Of a DNA stretch of 64,000 nucleotides, positions 35,815-45,800 are shown in pieces. The stretch's first letter is position 1; every line of letters begins with the position of its first letter. This DNA is from Pedobacter borealis DSM 19626 (GTDB taxonomy: Bacteria; Bacteroidota; Bacteroidia; Sphingobacteriales; Sphingobacteriaceae). Position numbers and translations under genes: made by a program. Where the stretch lies: the NCBI RefSeq assembly GCF_000708285.2, contig NZ_JAUG01000009.1:1-64000 (forward strand), in the 5' to 3' direction. The notes beneath the pieces are model-generated. The model saw only the letters and a list, made by a program, of their open reading frames with translations. It had not been told where the DNA came from and did not search any database.

Positions 35815-36807
35815 TTACCTATCTGCTTTTAGTATTTTCTTAACCACCATTTCCCTATTCGCATTAAGGCAATATACATCTTCGTCATAATTGATATATA
35901 CACGTGAAAGAAAGGGGATAAGATCAGGTTCACCAGGCATTTTTCTGCCACCAACATAAATGGATATGCTTACAAAGCGGCCAGCATCTTTATCCAGTTT
36001 TATACTTTTCTTGGTTTTGAGATTGTAAATTTCAACATTTTCGTAACCGGTATAATTATTTCCATAAGAGCGCCATTCTGGAAGGGTTGGGCTTTTACAT
36101 ACCACAAAATAATCATCAGCCAGGTGAAAAATGGTACTAATGGTGTTATCGTTGAAATATCTTTTTCCTTTAATGTCTACTATATCGGCAACATTTAGTT
36201 CTCTTCCGTTTGATATTTTATTGGTTTCCTTTAAAAGTACGATTCCAATGTTCTTTGGAAAATTATTTTTGTTTTCGCCCATTACAGCATAAGCCTCTAA
36301 ATAATCGTTACTCTTTAGCACAGTATCTTTATTCTCGTTTAAAAAACAATTAGTCCGGCCATTGTGGGTAAACATTCCCATTCCCCAACCAGCATAGAGC
36401 TGTATATCTTTGCCCAATTTAACTGGTCCTTTCTTTACAGGTGGCTCTGGTTTTTTACTATCGGTTACAGGTGTTTTGCCCATGCTAACATGCACTTCAG
36501 TTACTTTATTCTTAGCTGCGTATTCTGCCTGTTTCTTTTTAAAGGCAATTGCATTTTCTGCTTTAAGTTTTTCATTTTTTAAATTATGTGCAGCGGAAGC
36601 AGCTTTATCATCCGCAATCTTCTTTTTGCGGGCATCCTCATTTTCTTTGTCACATGCAGGGCACATCAGCTTTCCCTCAGCATTATTCCAGCCTTTAGGT
36701 GCAAATCTGCAGTTATAACGGGCATATTCACTCTTCGAAACATGTGATTGTGCATTTACCACCTGTACCATAAACAGGAGCAAAACAATGGTCAAGAAAC
36801 TTTTCAT
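35815..36807 (-). CDS. secreted protein of unknown function
   Basis: 330 residues with signal peptide (MKSFLTIVLLLFMVQVVNAQS). A possible metal-binding start (YNCRFAPKGW...LMCPACDKEN) is followed by a charged Lys/Ala-rich helical stretch (about 60-115) and then a predominantly beta C-terminal part (about 130-330). I recognise no family. It is divergent from the KAS III-like gene across a 266-base spacer with palindromic sites. Confidence 0.7.
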   Translation of the reverse strand: MKSFLTIVLLLFMVQVVNAQSHVSKSEYARYNCRFAPKGWNNAEGKLMCPACDKENEDARKKKIADDKAASAAHNLKNEKLKAENAIAFKKKQAEYAAKNKVTEVHVSMGKTPVTDSKKPEPPVKKGPVKLGKDIQLYAGWGMGMFTHNGRTNCFLNENKDTVLKSNDYLEAYAVMGENKNNFPKNIGIVLLKETNKISNGRELNVADIVDIKGKRYFNDNTISTIFHLADDYFVVCKSPTLPEWRSYGNNYTGYENVEIYNLKTKKSIKLDKDAGRFVSISIYVGGRKMPGEPDLIPFLSRVYINYDEDVYCLNANREMVVKKILKADR

Positions 36808-36856
36808 TTTATTTCGTTTAATTTGTTGTAAAAATAACCGATCAACTAAACGATTT

Positions 36857-36878
36857 ATATACCCTTTACTGGGTATAT
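36857..36878. promoter_or_regulatory. operator-like inverted repeat ATATACCC-N6-GGGTATAT
   Basis: Perfect 8-bp arms with a 6-base spacer lie in the divergent spacer, about 50 bases upstream of the secreted-protein gene. A second site with similar half-sites (ATACCG/CGGTAT) occurs at 37045-37066. Confidence 0.45.
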
Positions 36879-37044
36879 TTAGTACACGACTTATATACTA
36901 TACTTATGAAAAAATAGGTAAATAGGCCGCAGAAGCTAAACGTGACCGGAAAAGCAGGATTATTAAAATTCGTACTTGAAAATAAGCGCTGCTAATATTT
37001 AATTTATTTTCGTTTCTCGAATATAATTGATATTTTTATACTAC

Positions 37045-37066
37045 ATACCGTTTTAGTATGCGGTAT
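37045..37066. promoter_or_regulatory. inverted repeat ATACCG-N10-CGGTAT before the KAS III-like gene
   Basis: It ends eight bases before the ATG at 37074. An overlapping CATAC/GTATG pair also occurs. It may be the binding site of a regulator not encoded nearby. Confidence 0.4.
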
Positions 37067-37073
37067 TATAATT

Positions 37074-38150
37074 ATGAGCAAAGCAATAAATACGGTAATA
37101 ACCGGTACTGGAAGTTATATCCCACAGAATATTATTTCTGGTAGTGAATTCCTAAATTCTACGTTTTTTGAGAATGGGAATCTATTGGAGAAAGAGAATT
37201 CGGAGATCATTGATAAATTCTCTGAGATAACGGAAATCGTAGAAAGACGCTACGCCTGCCCCGAGCAGTTAAGCAATCATATTGGTGCAAAGGCTGCAGA
37301 AAAAGCCATTGAAAATGCAGGAATTGATAAAGAAACTCTAGACTATATTATATTCTGTCATAATTTTGGCGATATCCCTTTAGGTAGCAACCGCATAGAT
37401 ATTTTGCCTTCTTTAGCTTCAAAGGTAAAACAACAGTTAGGCATTCAAAATCCAGACTGTGTTGCCTACGACATCATTTTTGGTTGTCCGGGATGGGTTC
37501 AAGGTGCAATACAGGCAGATTATTATATTAAAAGCGGAGATGCGAAACGTGTTATGGTTATTGGTGCAGAAACCTTGAGCCGCATTATCGATCCGCACGA
37601 CCGTGATAGCATGATCTTTTCGGATGGTGCAGGCGCTGTAATTTTCGAGGCTGAACAATCAGAAGAAAAAAGAGGAATACTAGCACATAAAACAGAAACG
37701 CATGCCGTAAACCATGGCAATTTATTAACCATGGGCAAGAGCGCTCATCCTGATGAAACCAATGGAAACCTCTATTTAAAAATGAATGGGCGTAAGCTGT
37801 ACGAGTTTGCGGTAGTTCAGGTGCCTCAGGTGATTAAAAAGGCTATTGATAAAGCAGGCTTAAGTGTTGAAGATGTAAATATCGTATTTGTTCACCAGGC
37901 CAACGGGAAAATGGATACGGCCATCATGAAGCGTTTATTTAAGCTTTATGGCAAAGATACAGTGCCAGAAAACTTAGTCCCGATGACGATTTCATGGTTA
38001 GGAAACAGTTCAGTTGCCACCATACCAACCTTATTAGACCTGGTATTAAAAGGCGAAGTTAAAGGTTATAAAGTTAAACCTGGCGATGTAGCTATTTTTG
38101 CTTCAGTAGGAGCAGGGATGCACATTAATGCATTTATACACCGCTTCTAA
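37074..38150 (+). CDS. ketoacyl-ACP synthase III-like enzyme
   Basis: 358 residues with the thiolase fold of FabH-type enzymes. The catalytic triad is complete: Cys138 in FGCPGWVQG, His274 in FVHQANGKM and Asn311 in LGNSSVAT. Canonical FabH joins acetyl-CoA to malonyl-ACP. This one differs from FabH (GCPGW around the Cys, HQANGKMD rather than HQAN.RI), so a different acyl substrate is plausible. No fatty-acid genes adjoin. Its stop codon overlaps the stop codon of the convergent TPR gene by three bases. Confidence 0.88.
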   Translation: MSKAINTVITGTGSYIPQNIISGSEFLNSTFFENGNLLEKENSEIIDKFSEITEIVERRYACPEQLSNHIGAKAAEKAIENAGIDKETLDYIIFCHNFGDIPLGSNRIDILPSLASKVKQQLGIQNPDCVAYDIIFGCPGWVQGAIQADYYIKSGDAKRVMVIGAETLSRIIDPHDRDSMIFSDGAGAVIFEAEQSEEKRGILAHKTETHAVNHGNLLTMGKSAHPDETNGNLYLKMNGRKLYEFAVVQVPQVIKKAIDKAGLSVEDVNIVFVHQANGKMDTAIMKRLFKLYGKDTVPENLVPMTISWLGNSSVATIPTLLDLVLKGEVKGYKVKPGDVAIFASVGAGMHINAFIHRF

Positions 38151-39634
38151 TTCGCTAACCGTTTTAATCCAGCCCTGGCCTGGCTTTCAATACTGCTTTC
38201 AAATTCATGATTTTTCATGGCAATGGCTGTATTGAAAGCCTCTTTCGCTTTCGCATTATTTTTCTGTCTTTCGTAAACCTTACCCATCTGCACTGCAGCG
38301 TTGGCAGCAAAATAATATTTTAGGTTTTTGCCTTCATTAATTGTCTCCTGATAAGCTGTTAATGCTTGATCGTCTTTTCCTAAATCATCATAAATTCTAC
38401 CCAAACGATAATTCAGTTCTGTTTTGTCTTTATCGTTGGTGTAATCCGTTACTTTCTTATCATCAAGAATCTGTAAGGCCCTGTTCAAATAACCACCATC
38501 AAACAGTAACCGGGCTTTTAACAGATCAATTGTTGGCGTTCCTGAAGCAGCTTCGGCTTTCGCCTGTTTGTCTTTTTCCATATAAGTATATCCGTTTTTA
38601 ACTGCCTTGGCTGCAAACGCCGCGTAAGCCGCTTTATCTCCCTTCAGAAGAGAGATCCAGCCCAAATGAAGGTAAGCGTCCTTCACAAAATTTACGCCCT
38701 TGGTTGCCTGCAAAAAGCGGTTAAAATAGGTTCCTGAATTAAGATCTAGTTTATTTAGATGTGCAATGCCTTCCAGGTAATCCAAATAGGGAAAAGGTTG
38801 ATAAACCCCTCCTTCAGGTCGTTTGGCCAAAATGGCGATAGCTTCTTCACTATGCCCGTTTTTGATGCATACATAACTCTGCAAATAACTTTTTAATAAA
38901 CTGGTATCAGCAATCCGTTCGGTATATTTTATGGTTTTTGCATAGGCCTGTGGGCTATGCGCCACATCTGTTAATACATAGGCATAATAAAACACCACTT
39001 CTTCGTAAAAAGGCTCGTAGGAAGATTTCGGTAGATTATCGGCCAGTTTTTCGAACATATTCAATCCATTCTGGAGGTTTCCTTTGACTCCAAAGGTAGA
39101 TAATGCCGTTTTTAATGCCCCATCCGGAAGATTGCCCAAAACCGCGTTAATCAAACCCAAACCTTTAAGGTTAAGGTGAAAGTTTGGGAACTTCTTATTG
39201 TTCTCCTGCAAAAGGCTGTTAGCCTTTTTAACCTCCATTGCAGCATTAAAATATTCACCAAAACGCCCGCGGATCAGCGCCCACTGCAAATTAATTTCTG
39301 CCTGCGCATACAGGTAGTACGGCGAACTTTTATCATCATCACTTATCTGATCTAACCTTGCAGATTTATTGCCTTTTAAGCGATCAAAATCAGCTTTGCT
39401 CTCAGAAGTTAAAACCGTAAAATAATCTACATAGTTTTCTAAAAGCGGAATAATGGAATTATTGGGGTGCTGCTTTTTTTCAGTAGAGATATAAGCCCTT
39501 GCATTGCCTAACTTAAGTTCGAATATACTTTTATAGGCATTTAAGCAGTTGCTGTTAAAATCGAAATTTGCAAATAAAGTAAGGGGTGAAGCCAACAGAA
39601 AGAGCGCAGAAAAAAAACGGAATCTTTTAAACAT
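38147..39634 (-). CDS. secreted TPR-repeat protein
   Basis: 495 residues with a signal peptide (to about 22). The chain is almost wholly helical with TPR units, clearest at the C-terminus (ELNYRLGRIYDDLGKDDQALTAYQETI, then AAVQMGKVYERQKNNAKAKEAFNTAI, split by short turns). TPR proteins act as scaffolds. No enzyme domain is seen. It stands alone on its strand, with a palindromic repeat upstream. Confidence 0.88.
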   Translation of the reverse strand: MFKRFRFFSALFLLASPLTLFANFDFNSNCLNAYKSIFELKLGNARAYISTEKKQHPNNSIIPLLENYVDYFTVLTSESKADFDRLKGNKSARLDQISDDDKSSPYYLYAQAEINLQWALIRGRFGEYFNAAMEVKKANSLLQENNKKFPNFHLNLKGLGLINAVLGNLPDGALKTALSTFGVKGNLQNGLNMFEKLADNLPKSSYEPFYEEVVFYYAYVLTDVAHSPQAYAKTIKYTERIADTSLLKSYLQSYVCIKNGHSEEAIAILAKRPEGGVYQPFPYLDYLEGIAHLNKLDLNSGTYFNRFLQATKGVNFVKDAYLHLGWISLLKGDKAAYAAFAAKAVKNGYTYMEKDKQAKAEAASGTPTIDLLKARLLFDGGYLNRALQILDDKKVTDYTNDKDKTELNYRLGRIYDDLGKDDQALTAYQETINEGKNLKYYFAANAAVQMGKVYERQKNNAKAKEAFNTAIAMKNHEFESSIESQARAGLKRLAN

Positions 39635-39723
39635 TAAATTGTGTTCTAAATTTTACCTGAAGTATAATAAGGCTATAAATTAATCTAATAACGCAGGTTC
39701 AATGAAATTTAGATTAAGGCGAT

Positions 39724-39789
39724 CGTCACCCTGAATTTATTTCAGGGCCTTTATTACATGAAAGATGCTGAAATAAATTCAGCAGGACG
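39724..39789. repeat. palindromic repeat, GTCACCCTGAATTTATTTCAGGG copy
   Basis: Imperfect arms; the left arm folds with CCCTGAA/TTCAGGG and the right arm with GCTGAA/TTCAGC. It belongs to the family at 9867 and 59803. Upstream spacer of the TPR gene. Confidence 0.8.
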
Positions 39790-39895
39790 ATACGACCAAT
39801 AAAAAATATTAATCGAACTTGAGTTAATAATACTAACCTTAACGCAAAATAGCAACTCTTGTTTTGTGTAAACGCCAGAAAATAGGTCTAAACAA

Positions 39896-39924
39896 AGAAC
39901 GTCCCGATTAAATCGGGACGTTCT
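39896..39924 (-). terminator. hairpin after the zinc-ribbon gene
   Basis: The stem AGAACGTCCCGATT / AATCGGGACGTTCT is 14 bp and perfect with a one-base centre. On the minus strand a TTTGTTT follows, weaker than a classic T-run. Confidence 0.75.
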
Positions 39925-39943
39925 AATAATTTTATGATGCGAA

Positions 39944-40687
39944 TTAAGCTTCTGCCACTTCGTGAGTTAAAGCTTCATCAACCAAAATACGGCCGCAGTG
40001 TTCACAAACGATAATTTTTTTACGTTGACGGATATCTAACTGACGTTGAGGTGGAATCTGGTTAAAACAACCTGAGCAAGAATCGCGATCGATTGTTACC
40101 ACGGCTAAACCATTTACAGCATTTTTGCGTAAACGTTTGTAGGCAACCAATAAACGCTCGTCAATTTGAGGCTCGGCTTTATCAGCTTTCTTTTGTAAAT
40201 CTTGCTCTTCTTTTTCAGTTTCAGCAGTAATTACATCAAGCTCGCCTTTTTTAACTTCTAAATCTTTCTTTCTGCCATCTAACTCGGCTTTAGCAGCTTC
40301 GTAGATTTCAGTTTTAGAAGTGATTTCGAAACCATGCTCTTTAATTTTCTTTTCAGAAACCTGAATATCTAAACCTTGAATCTCAATTTCTTTCGTTAAA
40401 GCATCGTATTCACGGTTGTTTTTAACTTCTTTTAATTGAGTATCGTATCTTTTGATGGCAGCTTGCGCATCTTTAATTGTATTTTTACGGGTTACGATTG
40501 AATCCTCAAGATCATCAAGTTCGCCTTTGATTTTTGCAATTCTAGTTTCTAATCCTAAAACGTCATCCTCAAGATCGGCAACTTCCATTGGTAATTCACC
40601 ACGTACCTGGCGGATCTTATCAATTTTTGTGTGGATATTTTGTAATTCGTATAAAGCTTTTAGCTTTTGTTCTACGGTTTGTTCCAT
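39944..40687 (-). CDS. C4 zinc-ribbon coiled-coil protein
   Basis: 247 residues. Residues ~10-185 form a long coiled coil with regular heptads; the C-terminus is a zinc ribbon with Cys204, Cys207, Cys228 and Cys231. This is the CT398-like family of unknown function. Its ATG overlaps the stop codon of the nif3 gene by one base (TAATG), so translation is probably coupled to nif3, a very common pairing in Bacteroidota. Confidence 0.9.
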   Translation of the reverse strand: MEQTVEQKLKALYELQNIHTKIDKIRQVRGELPMEVADLEDDVLGLETRIAKIKGELDDLEDSIVTRKNTIKDAQAAIKRYDTQLKEVKNNREYDALTKEIEIQGLDIQVSEKKIKEHGFEITSKTEIYEAAKAELDGRKKDLEVKKGELDVITAETEKEEQDLQKKADKAEPQIDERLLVAYKRLRKNAVNGLAVVTIDRDSCSGCFNQIPPQRQLDIRQRKKIIVCEHCGRILVDEALTHEVAEA

Positions 40688-41784
40688 TAAAACAAGTAAT
40701 TTATGGGGTTTGTATTTTGCTCCGTTAAACGGATTGCAAAGTTAGTAAATTTTTTCTGAATAATTTCAAGCAATAAATTTGAGGTAAATTGTTCAGTTTC
40801 AAAGTGTCCGATGTCGGCAATGATCAATTTTTCTTCTGCATCAAAAAACTCGTGATATTTAAAATCTGCGGTAATAAAAGCATCTGCTCCGGCAGCAATG
40901 GCTTCTTTTAACAGGAAGCTTCCCGAGCCGCCACAAACCGCCACTTTTTTGATCCTTTTACCAATTACCCCGGTATGCCTAACCACTTTAGCCTGCATTC
41001 TATCTTTTACCAAGTGCAGAAAATCGTAGGCATCCATATCATATTCCAACCAACCTACCATACCCGAACCCACCAATTGGTGTTTATTTTCGAGTTTGTA
41101 AATATCGTAAGCCACTTCTTCGTAAGGGTGATTTTCGAACAAAGCAACCAGAATTTTGCGTTCGGCTTGTGTAGGGTAAACCATTTCAATCCGCACTTCG
41201 GCCTCACGGTGGCGAACGCCCCTCTCACCTACAAAAGGATCAGCATCTTCGTTGCCTTTAAATGTGCCAAAACCATCAGCATTAAAACTGCATTCGCTAT
41301 AGTTCCCAATATTGCCTGCACCCGCATAAAATAATGCCGATCGCAATTGCTCTGCCTGTGCCTGCGGGCAATAGGTAACCAGTTTTTTCAATAGACCTGT
41401 TTTAGGTGAAAGTACTTTGGTTCCTGTTAAACCTAAGCGTTCACAAATTCGAGCGTTTACACCAGTATGGATACTATCCAAATTGGTATGGATGGCATAA
41501 AGTGCTATATTATTTTTGATTGCCTTAAGCACTACCCGTTCCACATAATTTTTACCGTTAAGTTTTTTTAAACCTTTAAAAACAATTGGGTGATGGGTAA
41601 TAATCAGGTTGCAACCTGTTGAAATCGCCTCGTCTACAATCTTTTCTACACAATCTAAAGCCACCAAAGCACCATGGATTTCCATATTTGGATCGCCTAC
41701 AATAAGACCAGAGTTATCGTAATCTTCCTGATAATTAAGTGGCGCTATGCTTTCTAAATAATTGGTAATTTCAGCTAATTTCAT
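40687..41784 (-). CDS. Nif3-like dinuclear metal-centre protein
   Basis: 365 residues from the ATG at 41784 (MKLAEITNYLE); an ATG at 41820 adds 12 residues. The Nif3 fold is present, with THHPIVFKG near 65-73 and the C-terminal GHFETEQF segment supplying ligands for two metals. The length (365 versus about 250) shows the longer YqfO type with an inserted PII-like domain (about 130-230). The exact role is unresolved; GTP cyclohydrolase-type activity has been proposed for the family. It is translationally coupled to the zinc-ribbon gene. Confidence 0.92.
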   Translation of the reverse strand: MKLAEITNYLESIAPLNYQEDYDNSGLIVGDPNMEIHGALVALDCVEKIVDEAISTGCNLIITHHPIVFKGLKKLNGKNYVERVVLKAIKNNIALYAIHTNLDSIHTGVNARICERLGLTGTKVLSPKTGLLKKLVTYCPQAQAEQLRSALFYAGAGNIGNYSECSFNADGFGTFKGNEDADPFVGERGVRHREAEVRIEMVYPTQAERKILVALFENHPYEEVAYDIYKLENKHQLVGSGMVGWLEYDMDAYDFLHLVKDRMQAKVVRHTGVIGKRIKKVAVCGGSGSFLLKEAIAAGADAFITADFKYHEFFDAEEKLIIADIGHFETEQFTSNLLLEIIQKKFTNFAIRLTEQNTNPINYLF

Positions 41785-41824
41785 TTGATAAATATAGAAA
41801 ATTTGAGGTTTTGTTTTCAATTTT

Positions 41825-41888
41825 TGTCATGCTGAGGCACGAAGCATCTTCAAGCTATGAAAGAGATGCTTCGTGCCTCAGCATGACA
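41825..41888. repeat. palindromic repeat with 25-bp perfect arms
   Basis: The arms at 41825-41849 and 41864-41888 are exact inverse complements starting TGTCATGCTGAGGCACGAAG. The mini-hairpin reads ATGCT-gaggcacga-AGCAT, a paired change relative to 22355 and 9051. Confidence 0.92.
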
Positions 41889-41909
41889 GCTTACTCGATA
41901 GAAACAATA

Positions 41910-41940
41910 AGTCCGTCTCGATGTAAAACCGAGACGGACT
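41910..41940 (-). terminator. hairpin after the TM2 gene
   Basis: The stem AGTCCGTCTCG / CGAGACGGACT lies downstream of the TM2 gene on the minus strand. No long T-run is seen, so termination is likely but weak. Confidence 0.65.
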
Positions 41941-41986
41941 ATCTATTTGACTCAAAGAATGTTAAAATTATAATTTAAAAGGTTGT

Positions 41987-42355
41987 TTACTGAAAACCGC
42001 CCATTCTTACCATCTGCAAGCTTTCGAAAACCATTTTCTGGTTATGTTCAAAAGCTAGGGTTTTGTGGTTTACGACATCGATGATCGATCCGATAAAACA
42101 TAAACCTGCCGTTAAGAGGTATAAAATACCCATTCCGATCTGTCCGATGATAAACCTTTGCAATCCTGGGACAGCAAATAAACCAATTAAACAGAAAATT
42201 AGCATATCTGATGGATTTTTCCTTTTGCTGCTGTAAACCATTAAGAAGTTACGCAATTGTTGTTCAGTTAATCCGGTGGTAGCTTGTTGTAAGTATGAGA
42301 ATTCTTCTGGCGTTATACCTGGTAACGACATTAGAGGTGATTGAAATATATCCAT
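41987..42355 (-). CDS. TM2 domain-containing membrane protein
   Basis: 122 residues. A polar N-terminal part (about 1-50) precedes two membrane helices (about 54-70 and 75-95) of the TM2 type, with LQRFIIGQIGMGILYLLTAG. The role of the TM2 family is unknown. It lies five bases after the DUF2752 gene on the same strand, a frequent pair in Bacteroidota, so the two are probably an operon. Confidence 0.85.
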   Translation of the reverse strand: MDIFQSPLMSLPGITPEEFSYLQQATTGLTEQQLRNFLMVYSSKRKNPSDMLIFCLIGLFAVPGLQRFIIGQIGMGILYLLTAGLCFIGSIIDVVNHKTLAFEHNQKMVFESLQMVRMGGFQ

Positions 42356-42360
42356 GGTTG

Positions 42361-42663
42361 CTATGTATTTGTGGTTGAAATTTTAAACGTTTTTTTATTT
42401 TTTATCAATGTGTAAATTCTATAAACTATAATCAAAAGTGCCGGAAACCCAAACCAGTGTTCAGAAAAGCTTTCGGTAAACTCACCATGTAAAATATGAC
42501 TGATCGACCTGCCTATACCACATCCCGGACACCAATCCTCAAAACCTAAATTGGCTAGCGGACAAAGTGTGAAGTGATGCTCGTGGCCATTCGTTGTTGC
42601 CAGTAATACTAAAGCTGCTACCCAGAAAAAAAGTTCTAGTGGAAAGCTTTTAATGTACTTCAT
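42361..42663 (-). CDS. DUF2752 membrane protein
   Basis: 100 residues with helices at about 8-22 and 68-88. The conserved DUF2752 centre CPLANLGFEDWCPGCGIGRS lies at 34-53, with its Cys/Gly cluster. Function unknown. It is followed at five bases by the TM2 gene. The start ATG at 42663 fits the first helix. Confidence 0.88.
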   Translation of the reverse strand: MKYIKSFPLELFFWVAALVLLATTNGHEHHFTLCPLANLGFEDWCPGCGIGRSISHILHGEFTESFSEHWFGFPALLIIVYRIYTLIKNKKTFKISTTNT

Positions 42664-42881
42664 TGTTTCACTTTTTATATAATTTAGAGGTTATAACACC
42701 ACCTTTGTTACATCAATCTGCCTCTAATCGACGAATGGGGGATATATTTCGACAAAACGAGTAATGGAATCTAACAATAGATCTTATTTATTTTGCTTTT
42801 TGTTTTTCAACACCCTAACCCGGCCAAAAATAGTTAAAAAAACCTTTACACAAATTGCAGGTTAATATTAAAAGATAAGCT

Positions 42882-42889
42882 TATTTTTG
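42882..42889 (+). promoter_or_regulatory. -7 box TATTTTTG at the mfd start
   Basis: An exact TAnnTTTG box ending five bases before the TTG start codon at 42894. Confidence 0.55.
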
Positions 42890-42893
42890 TGCC

Positions 42894-45800
42894 TTGAACA
42901 TTCGCGATTTAATAAACAGATACAAAACCGACGATAGGGTAACTCAATTTACCAAAGCGTTGAACAGCAGCAAAAACCCAAAGATACAATTAAAGGGATT
43001 GGTGGGTTCGGCAGATGCTATTGTTGCCCTGTCTTCTTACTTTATATTACATAAACCTATACTATTCGTTTTACCAGATAGAGAAGAAGCTGCTTATTTT
43101 CAGTCTGACCTGGAAAGCGTTTTGGATAAACAGGTTTTATTGTTCCCTTCCTCTTACCGTAAATCATTTGATTTTACACAGGTAGATACAGCCAACGTTT
43201 TGGCCCGTGCAGAGGTTTTGAACGAACTGAATCACGACTCTGAATACGGAAAAATTGTGGTTTCTTATCCCGAAGCCATCGCCGAAAAGGTTATTGACCG
43301 CTCAGCCTTAGAAAAAAACACTTTAGAAATTAGTTTAGGCGCCAAATTGGGCATTGATTTTATCAACGAATTTTTAATTGATTATGATTTCGACAGAAGA
43401 GATTTTGTTTACGAACCAGGCCAATTTTCTATCCGTGGCGGTATTGTAGATATATTCTCTTTTTCATCTGATTTGCCTTACCGCATTGAGTTTTTTGGCG
43501 ATGAGGTAGAAAGTATCAGGAGTTTTGAAATTGAAAGTCAATTGTCGGTCGAAGATGTCAAATCGTTAACCATTGTGCCAAACGTTCAGGCAAAATTTTT
43601 GACCGAAAGCAATATCAGCATCCTCGATTATATCGATCAGGACACACATCTCTGGTTTAAAGATGTAGAATTTACCCTCGATATTGTTAAAGCAGGCTTT
43701 AAAAAGGCTGTTGAACTGTGGAAAGCATTGCCAGCAGCAGATAAAATCCAAAACCCCGAATGGATTGATCCGAAGTTCGCCTTTACTGACGAAAAGTTAT
43801 TAGGCGATCATCTTCAGGATTTTCCTTTGATAGAATTTGGAAAGCAGTTTTTTTATAAAACGGATAACCGTTTTGAGTTTGAAACCAAGCCACAACCCTC
43901 ATTCAATAAAGATTTCAATCTACTCATTCACAACCTTAAGGAAAATGAAAAAGCCGGCATTGTTAATTTTATTTTTACCGACTCGCCAAAACAGATCGAG
44001 CGGTTATATGCCATTTTAGAGGATATTGATAAAACGGCCAAGTTTACGCCAATTAACAGCATGCTGCGCGAGGGTTTTATAGATCCACAGATCCAGACGG
44101 CATTTTATACCGATCACCAGATTTTTGATCGTTACTATAAATACAAGCTTAAAAAAGGCTATCAGAAAAGCCAGGCCATTACTCTAAAAGATCTTCGAGA
44201 ACTAAAATCAGGCGATTATGTTACCCATATTGATCATGGGATCGGCAAATACGCCGGGCTTGAAAAGGTTGAGGTAAATGGCAAAACACAGGAAATGATC
44301 CGTTTAATCTATGCGGATAACGATCTGCTTTATGTAAACATCAACTCGTTAAACCGCATTGCCAAATACAGTGGCAAAGAGAGCGGAGTACCCAAGATGA
44401 ATAAGCTGGGTACCGATGCATGGGATAAGCTAAAAAAAACTACTAAAAAAAAAGTTAAAGATATCGCCCGGGATTTGATCAAGCTTTATGCTTTGCGCAA
44501 AACCCAGGCTGGAACGGCATTTTCGCCAGATAGCTATTTACAAACTGAACTGGAGGCTTCTTTTATTTACGAGGACACCCCCGATCAGTTAAAGGCTACC
44601 CAAGACGTGAAAAAGGATATGGAATCACCACATCCAATGGACCGTTTAGTGTGTGGTGATGTTGGCTTCGGAAAAACAGAGATTGCCGTACGTGCTGCAT
44701 TTAAAGCAGTAGCAGAAGGTAAACAGGCGGCGATCCTGGTGCCTACAACCATTTTGGCCTTACAGCATTTTAAAACCTTTTCGTCGCGTTTAAAAGATTT
44801 CCCGGTTACGGTTGATTATATTAACCGTTTTAAAACCAGTAAACAGATTAAGGACACATTGGCCGAGGCCGCAGCAGGTAAAGTTGATATTTTGATCGGT
44901 ACACACCGTTTGCTGAGCAAGGATGTAAAGTTTAAGGATCTCGGCATCATGATTATTGATGAAGAGCAGAAATTTGGCGTTACTGCAAAAGAAAGGTTAA
45001 AAGCCGTAAGGGTAAATGTTGATACTTTAACGCTTACGGCGACTCCGATCCCGAGAACGCTGCATTTTTCTTTAATGGGCGCAAGGGATTTATCCATCAT
45101 CAGTACGCCACCACCAAACCGGCAACCGGTTAACACCGAATTGCATGTTTTTAATGATAAACTGATTCAAGAGGCCGTTCAGTTCGAGTTAGACCGCGGC
45201 GGACAGGTTTTCTTTATCCATAACCGCGTAAATGATCTGATGCAGTTAGGTGGATTGATTCAGAAACTGGTTCCAAAAGCGAGGATCGGTATTGCGCACG
45301 GGCAGTTAGATGGCGATCAACTCGAAGATGTAATGCTCGATTTCATTAATGGTGAAAAAGATGTTCTGGTGGCTACCACGATTATAGAAGCAGGTTTAGA
45401 TATTCCGAATGCCAATACCATCATTATTAACCATGCGCACATGTTTGGCTTGAGCGATCTCCACCAGATGCGTGGCCGGGTAGGTAGGAGCAACAAAAAA
45501 GCTTTCTGTTATTTACTTTCACCGCCATTATCTACTTTAACTTCTGAAGCCCGGAAGCGTTTAAGTGCCATTGAAGAGTTTTCTGACTTGGGAAGCGGCT
45601 TTAACGTGGCCATGCGCGATTTGGATATCCGGGGAAGTGGAAATTTATTGGGCGCCGAACAAAGTGGTTTTATTGCCGAAATCGGGTTTGAGATGTACCA
45701 CAAGATATTGGATGAAGCTATTCAGGAATTAAAAGAAGCTGAGTTTAAAGGTCTGTTCGAAAATGAACCTGCCCGTCCGTTTGTAGGCTTTACGCAGGTA

